A stretch of 64,000 nucleotides of DNA from an uncultured Eubacterium sp. GTDB taxonomy: Bacteria; Bacillota; Clostridia; Lachnospirales; Lachnospiraceae. Location: positions 107,385 through 171,384 of the forward strand of contig CAJUAU010000005.1 of the NCBI GenBank assembly GCA_910584645.1, written 5' to 3'. Below the pieces are notes generated by a model, which searched no databases, had not been told where the DNA came from, and saw only the letters and a program-made list of their open reading frames with translations. How positions within the stretch are numbered: position 1 is the first letter of the stretch; each line of letters starts with the position of its first letter. Both the position numbers and the translations under genes were made by a program. Below are positions 59,840 to 64,000 of the stretch, piece by piece.

Positions 59840-60595
59840 ATGGTACGAGAATACCTGGAGCAGGAGTCAATCAAAGGAAATTCAAGGCGGCGTAAATTTT
59901 TTTTGGGCATATTTTTAGTTTTTGCCTGTATTTGTGCATTTCTTTATTTTGCAGTGGGAAATTCCATTGATTTAAGTAAGCCGGATGATAAAAAGATGTT
60001 TATCATATTTGTTGTTATGGCAGGGTTAATGGTGTTTTGTACGGCAGTCCAACTGATAATATCTATACTGCCTGCTAAAAATGGCAGAAATCTTATCCTT
60101 CCCCTTGAGGAGAATACCAGAGAAGCAGCAGCAGAAATTATCAATAAAGAGGCTGCTGAGGGGAAAATATTGTATGAAGGCTTCATGAACCACAACACCA
60201 TAAAAAAGTACAGTAACAGGATCACAATACTTCCCTCATATGTACTTTTAATCAGAGAAATAGGTAAAATAACTGCCATTCCCCGTGATAAAATTTATTG
60301 GATATGCGCCCAGCCCGGATATAAGGGCGGACCTTATTATGTGCGTTTGCTGATATTTACGGAGAAAAAGCTTATAGATTTTGACGGGAATGACATTGAA
60401 CATATGATAGAGATAGCAGAGAATATTTATCAATACATACCAAATGTTTTTAAAGACTACAGTGCACAACATGGTATAACAAATATACCTTTTATATTAG
60501 AAAAACTCTATAATGAAAACCGCTCAGCTTTTATGTCCCTTTATGAGGAAGAGAAGCAGAAATTGTGTTCCCCGTCAAGTGGAATGGAGGAATGA
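59840..60595 (+). CDS. Membrane protein of unknown function with two N-terminal helices
   Basis: A 251-residue protein. A basic start is followed by two membrane helices (about 19-40 and 53-76) and a cytoplasmic or extracytoplasmic domain of about 170 residues. The layout (two helices, then a beta-rich domain with YVLLIREIGKITAIPRDKIYW) resembles YcxB-like proteins, but I cannot assign it firmly. Excellent ribosome binding site. It directly precedes a lipoprotein gene. Confidence 0.7.
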   Translation: MVREYLEQESIKGNSRRRKFFLGIFLVFACICAFLYFAVGNSIDLSKPDDKKMFIIFVVMAGLMVFCTAVQLIISILPAKNGRNLILPLEENTREAAAEIINKEAAEGKILYEGFMNHNTIKKYSNRITILPSYVLLIREIGKITAIPRDKIYWICAQPGYKGGPYYVRLLIFTEKKLIDFDGNDIEHMIEIAENIYQYIPNVFKDYSAQHGITNIPFILEKLYNENRSAFMSLYEEEKQKLCSPSSGMEE

Positions 60596-60597
60596 GA

Positions 60598-61500
60598 ATG
60601 AAAAAAGCTATATATATTATGTGCATGTGTATATTTGCACTTAGCATGCTCTCAGGATGCGGCGGTGAATTTGCGGAGAAAATGGCATTGGGAAAGGATA
60701 CATCCAAAATGACTGCAGGGACGGCATCCGGTCAGGCAGTATCGGGGCAGGCCATACATGAGGATGAAAAACCGGCATATGTAAAAGCATACATGGAATT
60801 TCTTCTTAATGCGGATATTGATCCAGATCATGATTTTCCGATTCAAGGTTATTATTTACTTGATCTGAACTTTGATAATGTACCAGAACTGGGTGTTCTA
60901 CACCATTCAGGGGGTTCGATGGGAGGATATTTTACCTATTACTATTTTGACGGTACCGGAATAAAAGCACTTTTAGATGAGAGAGGCGAACAGGAAAGGG
61001 TTTCCAATTATACACAGGTACTTGCAGATTTTGAGCAAAAGAAAGTGTATTTGCTGAAGGAGATGTATTTACTTCAGGGGAATGCTAATGGGACTTATGG
61101 GTATGTAAAGGAGATCAAAAGCGAAGATCAGTGTCTCCGTGTATATGATGTTTTAGATCTGGAAGTGGATCAGGAGCGTGATTATACTGACGGCAAATTT
61201 AAGGACCATGAATGCGAAGATGGATTTCTGTCGGATGCTGACCTTGAGGAGTGTTTGGTTACACGTCGTTATATACAAAAAAAGTGGGTTGATATTTCAT
61301 CGGATGAATATCTTAAACAGAAAAGAGAGCTGATACCGGAAAAGAATTCTTTTATAGAATTGCGGGAGGGAGCGGTGAATTATCCTGGAGAAGATAATGA
61401 TGATAGCGATATCAGCGATGATTTTCCAAGGGATCTGAAAATGGAGGAGAAGGAAATAGAGCAGATTTTTAAACGTTATGCAAATTCCTTAAAAAATTGA
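60598..61500 (+). CDS. Lipoprotein of unknown function
   Basis: The ATG at 60598 with GGAGG seven bases upstream gives about 300 residues. The signal peptide ends in the lipobox LSGC (Cys21). The mature part has a Gly/Ser/Thr linker and the segment DLNFDNVPELGV, a VCBS-like calcium-loop motif similar to the one in the truncated gene at 5.4 kb, then a charged C-terminal domain. Overlaps the end of the preceding membrane-protein frame region by no bases and is likely co-transcribed. No family recognised. Confidence 0.78.
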   Translation: MKKAIYIMCMCIFALSMLSGCGGEFAEKMALGKDTSKMTAGTASGQAVSGQAIHEDEKPAYVKAYMEFLLNADIDPDHDFPIQGYYLLDLNFDNVPELGVLHHSGGSMGGYFTYYYFDGTGIKALLDERGEQERVSNYTQVLADFEQKKVYLLKEMYLLQGNANGTYGYVKEIKSEDQCLRVYDVLDLEVDQERDYTDGKFKDHECEDGFLSDADLEECLVTRRYIQKKWVDISSDEYLKQKRELIPEKNSFIELREGAVNYPGEDNDDSDISDDFPRDLKMEEKEIEQIFKRYANSLKN

Positions 61501-61529
61501 GCAAATCTTTATTTTATGGAGATTTGCTC
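61499..61529 (-). terminator. Terminator of the TlpA-like operon (twin of 59577-59607)
   Basis: GAGCAAATCT pairs with AGATTTGCTC. On the minus strand a T-run follows, so it ends the leftward redox operon. It overlaps the lipoprotein stop codon. Confidence 0.75.
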
Positions 61530-61571
61530 AATTGGAACTATATGTTTACAGAACAACGATTTTATCAGTAT

Positions 61572-62162
61572 TTACCCTTCCTTTTTTATCATATCAATGC
61601 CTTTTTGCAATGTCCCACTGTCGATAGCGCCGGTTGTCTGGGCAGTGACATGGCCGCTGGAATCGATAAAATAGGTGGTAGGTAGAGAATAAACATTGTA
61701 AGTAATTGCAGCATTTGATTCTGTATCATAATATACGGGAAAGGTATAACCCTTTTTCTCAATAAAAGTGGATGCAATTTTAACGGTCTCCCGTGAACCA
61801 TCTGTCATATTGACCATTAAAAAGTTGATCTCGCCGCCAAGTTCGCGATATTTTTCTTCAAAATCCGGCATCTCCATCTGACATGGTCCACACCAGCTGG
61901 CCCAGAAATTAACAACCGCAGGTTTTCCAGCAAAATCAGAAAGCTTGACTTCCTTACCATTTTTATCAAAAACTGTAAAATCAGGGGCAGGTTCCTGTTC
62001 CTTTTCCTGTTGTGAAGTTTCACTGTTATTCTCAGCCTCGTCCTGTGTTGTCATTTTGTCAGAAGAAATACTCGGACTTAAGTAATTGTACAACACATAA
62101 GATCCTCCAATTAATAAAATGAAAACCAAGATCAGAACCAATACAGTTATCTTATTTTTCAT
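61572..62162 (-). CDS. TlpA/ResA-like membrane-anchored thioredoxin
   Basis: The ATG at 62162 with AGGAGG upstream gives 196 residues: an N-terminal transmembrane helix (about 5-25), an acidic Ser/Glu linker, and a thioredoxin domain with WASWCGPCQMEMP and the cis-proline block SLPTTYFID. It reduces disulfides outside the membrane. Last gene of the operon fdx-napH-like-ccdA-tlpA, whose CcdA is the likely electron donor. Confidence 0.9.
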   Translation of the reverse strand: MKNKITVLVLILVFILLIGGSYVLYNYLSPSISSDKMTTQDEAENNSETSQQEKEQEPAPDFTVFDKNGKEVKLSDFAGKPAVVNFWASWCGPCQMEMPDFEEKYRELGGEINFLMVNMTDGSRETVKIASTFIEKKGYTFPVYYDTESNAAITYNVYSLPTTYFIDSSGHVTAQTTGAIDSGTLQKGIDMIKKEG

Positions 62163-62170
62163 AGAGCCTC

Positions 62171-62833
62171 CTAACTCAGCAATCCAAGAAACCATCCCAG
62201 AGTCCCGGTTGCCATCAGCACACCGATGAGGACAAGGAAGATTCCGCTGATAAGATTAATGATTTTATAATGTCTCTTTATGAAATCAAATGTAGATTTC
62301 AGATAGTCAATCAAAACAGCACTTAACATAAAGGGAATTCCAAGACCAATGGAATAGGTAAAAAGCATAAATATTCCTTCAAGGACATGTCCCTGCTGGG
62401 AAGCAAGCATAAGGGCGGAGCCTAAAAAAGCGCCTACACAGGGTGTCCAGCCTATAGAAAATATCATTCCGAATAGTATTGAAGAGAAAAACCCCATATT
62501 ATCGGTGCGGACCGTCTTTGTTATCCCTTTGAATAGATACAGTTTCAATACACCTAGAAAATTAAGTCCAAAAAATATTACCACCAGTCCGGAGATAATA
62601 TTGACAGCAGTCTGGTATTGTTTTAGAAAACTGCCAAGTGTTCCTGCTAAAGCGCCGAGTGCCATAAAAATGGAAGTAAATCCCAGTACAAACCCTAATG
62701 CACCCAGAAAAGTTTTCTTTTGGCTTCGCTCTCCTCCGCCTGCGAAATAAGACACGTAAATCGGGATCATAGGCAAGAGGCAGGGTGAAATAAATGTAAT
62801 AATGCCCTCTAAAAAAGATATTATATATTGCAA
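62171..62833 (-). CDS. ccdA: CcdA family thiol-disulfide transporter
   Basis: About 220 residues with six membrane helices. The redox cysteines lie in SPCLLPMIPIY (helix 1) and GWTPCVGAFLG (helix 4). CcdA carries electrons from cytoplasmic thioredoxin to extracytoplasmic partners. A TTG at 62833 has GGAGG eight bases upstream; a GTG at 62842 overlaps that site. Between the NapH-like and TlpA-like genes. Confidence 0.92.
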   Translation of the reverse strand: MQYIISFLEGIITFISPCLLPMIPIYVSYFAGGGERSQKKTFLGALGFVLGFTSIFMALGALAGTLGSFLKQYQTAVNIISGLVVIFFGLNFLGVLKLYLFKGITKTVRTDNMGFFSSILFGMIFSIGWTPCVGAFLGSALMLASQQGHVLEGIFMLFTYSIGLGIPFMLSAVLIDYLKSTFDFIKRHYKIINLISGIFLVLIGVLMATGTLGWFLGLLS

Positions 62834-62853
62834 CGTATACACCTCCCGGATGT

Positions 62854-63435
62854 TTAATCTTTATTATGTGCTTTTATTCTACATATCATTTGTGTCATGG
62901 TTCCCATTGGGCAGTAGACACACCAGGAACGCGGCTTGAAAAGAGCCATTGTAACAAGACCAAGAATGGTTGATGTCAGCATCACACTGTAAAAACCAAA
63001 AGCAAACTGTGCAACACCTGGAGAAATGAATGTTCCGCGGTATGCCCACTGCCATGGCAGTTTAAACGTCCAAAGCAGTGTGACTACCTGTTTCAGGTCT
63101 TTTGTTCCTGCAAATACGAGGTATGTATTCCATATCATTATACCAAACATTGTCAGAAAAAATATTAGAAATCCGTATCTGAAATATGGTGATTTCATCC
63201 ATTTTGGAATATCTTTTTTGCGCGAAAGCCCAAATCCTCCGCCAAGCAGTGAAAAAAGCTGGCCCCTTCCACAGTATTTATTGCAGTATGCTTTATTTCC
63301 TTTGATTAAGGAAATCGCAAGTGGTGTGAAAAAGCAGATCAGTCCAAGCCAGGCAAACAAAATGTTAAAAAAGCCAAGAATAAGGTAGACAGTGGAGAAA
63401 ATCCACAAATAATCGTACCATTTTTTCTTATTCAT
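62854..63435 (-). CDS. NapH-like membrane 4Fe-4S protein
   Basis: A 193-residue protein with four to five membrane helices. Two cysteine motifs stand out: CNKYCGRGQL (about 51-60) and WCVYCPMGT (about 171-179), the latter as in NapH/NosR/YccM-type electron-transfer proteins. Here the classic twin ferredoxin domain is on a separate upstream gene, whose end overlaps this start by eight bases. It probably passes electrons across or into the membrane. Confidence 0.8.
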   Translation of the reverse strand: MNKKKWYDYLWIFSTVYLILGFFNILFAWLGLICFFTPLAISLIKGNKAYCNKYCGRGQLFSLLGGGFGLSRKKDIPKWMKSPYFRYGFLIFFLTMFGIMIWNTYLVFAGTKDLKQVVTLLWTFKLPWQWAYRGTFISPGVAQFAFGFYSVMLTSTILGLVTMALFKPRSWCVYCPMGTMTQMICRIKAHNKD

Positions 63436-63628
63436 CGGATTTCACCTCACTTACTGTAATAATGCTTGCGGGACATCCTTTCGCACACATACCGCAGCCG
63501 ATACATTTCACACTGTCTATAACGGCATATACACCTCTTGGGATGCTTATTGCCCCTGCTCTGCAGGTTTTAAGACAGGAACCGCATGCCACACATAGTT
63601 TTTGATCAACAAATGCTTTCTTTTTCAT
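63428..63628 (-). CDS. Small 2x[4Fe-4S] ferredoxin
   Basis: The ATG at 63628 with GGAGG upstream gives 66 residues with two complete cluster motifs, CVACGSCLKTC and CIGCGMCAKGC. The frame is open upstream, but without homology. It is the first gene of the redox operon and likely feeds the NapH-like protein. Confidence 0.92.
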   Translation of the reverse strand: MKKKAFVDQKLCVACGSCLKTCRAGAISIPRGVYAVIDSVKCIGCGMCAKGCPASIITVSEVKSDE

Positions 63629-63829
63629 GTTAATACCTCCGATCATTATTATATCATTATAATAACGAAAAAGAAATTTTATTTCAGTAACTTTTGTCAC
63701 TTAGAGAAAAAAAGGTTCAAATCCGCATGTATAGATCATATGGAAAAGGGGAAACCTCGTTGAAAAAGGGCGAAATTTAACCATATTCAGATTATTTTGA
63801 AAAAAATTAAAAAAACTTTTAAAAAAGTG
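63629..63829. other. Gap between the redox operon and rRNA-type promoter
   Basis: Must contain the redox operon promoter: two TATAAT boxes lie on the minus strand near 63640-63660 without a clear -35. A-runs dominate 63780-63829, as in the upstream (UP-element-like) region of strong promoters. No gene seen. Confidence 0.5.
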
Positions 63830-63858
63830 TTGACAATGTGAAATATATTTGATAAGAT
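63830..63858 (+). promoter_or_regulatory. Strong promoter, probably of an rRNA operon
   Basis: TTGACA (63830-63835) and TAAGAT (63853-63858) have a 17-base spacer with A/T tracts upstream. Confidence 0.65.
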
Positions 63859-64000
63859 AATATTCGCTGACGCGGTAAAGAACAGAAAACAGCGCAGCAC
63901 AAACCCACAGAAGACGTGGGGATGGACCTTGATAACTGAACAGTGAAACAACCCTGAAAATTCAGACAATTTTCAGAACTATAAAAAGAAGCAGAAAAGC
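63859..64000 (+). other. Probable rRNA operon leader
   Basis: No coding frame. Hairpins CCCAC/GTGGG (about 63904-63920) and CTGAAAATT/AATTTTCAG (63954-63976), and the string CCTTGATAACTGAACAG, which resembles sequences found next to rRNA genes in Firmicutes. The 16S gene itself would start beyond the window. An rRNA operon after gyrA is usual in Firmicutes. Confidence 0.55.

Noticed and set aside
63787..63969. 60-residue frame in the rRNA leader
   Set aside because: Overlaps the promoter and hairpins on the opposite strand; no ribosome binding site.

Overview
The window looks like a chromosomal segment from a gut-type Lachnospiraceae (class Clostridia). Evidence for this is the gene order around the replication origin (rpmH-dnaA-dnaN-S4 protein-recF-gyrB-gyrA), strong AGGAGG-type ribosome binding sites, small families typical of that group, and a split purine pathway (stand-alone AICAR formyltransferase plus a PurO-type IMP cyclohydrolase). 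The species cannot be named from sequence alone.

Left part (1-27 kb). This is an accessory, plant-polysaccharide region. A GH3 beta-glucosidase runs off the left edge. A tRNA-Gly(CCC), a MATE exporter with a DUF1294 protein, an HTH-Uma2 fusion, and a BlaI/M56 sensor pair with a perfect operator follow. A membrane-anchored dCTP-deaminase-like protein sits beside a 5'-truncated gene. Then comes a hemicellulose set: cytoplasmic GH43, GH39 and GH2 enzymes, a secreted GH10 xylanase, a three-gene operon of secreted esterases (two CE1, one SGNH), and a third CE1 esterase at 24.8 kb. All five secreted enzymes carry the same kind of lysine-rich Ig-like N-terminal domain. An ECF sigma/anti-sigma pair and a sugar-binding-domain/GGDEF protein lie next to this set, followed by an operon of tiny membrane proteins, metK and a guanine-deaminase-like gene.

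Middle (26.7-37.9 kb). A decayed chemotaxis receptor abuts an AT-rich two-gene module: a SAMHD1-like HD phosphohydrolase and a small helical protein. Beyond it are the purine genes, a YIP1-like membrane protein, an HD-GYP/DacF operon, trmB, an AI-2E-type exporter and tRNA-Lys(CTT).

Origin region (38-56 kb). Leftward genes are DUF4446, parB, parA, rsmG, mnmG, mnmE, jag/khpB, yidC, yidD, rnpA and rpmH. Rightward genes are dnaA, dnaN, the S4 gene, recF, gyrB and gyrA. The strand switch, a cluster of DnaA boxes and two perfect parS sites mark the origin.

Right part (55.8-64 kb). The two fumarase subunit genes are separated by about 2 kb of unrelated genes. Then come tRNA-Ser(GCT), a membrane-protein/lipoprotein pair, and a leftward ferredoxin/NapH-like/CcdA/TlpA redox operon. 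The window ends in what is probably the promoter and leader of an rRNA operon.

The best candidates for something undescribed are the two nucleotide-pool modules (29 kb and 6 kb), the shared basic Ig-like domain of the secreted enzymes, and a family of related intergenic hairpins.
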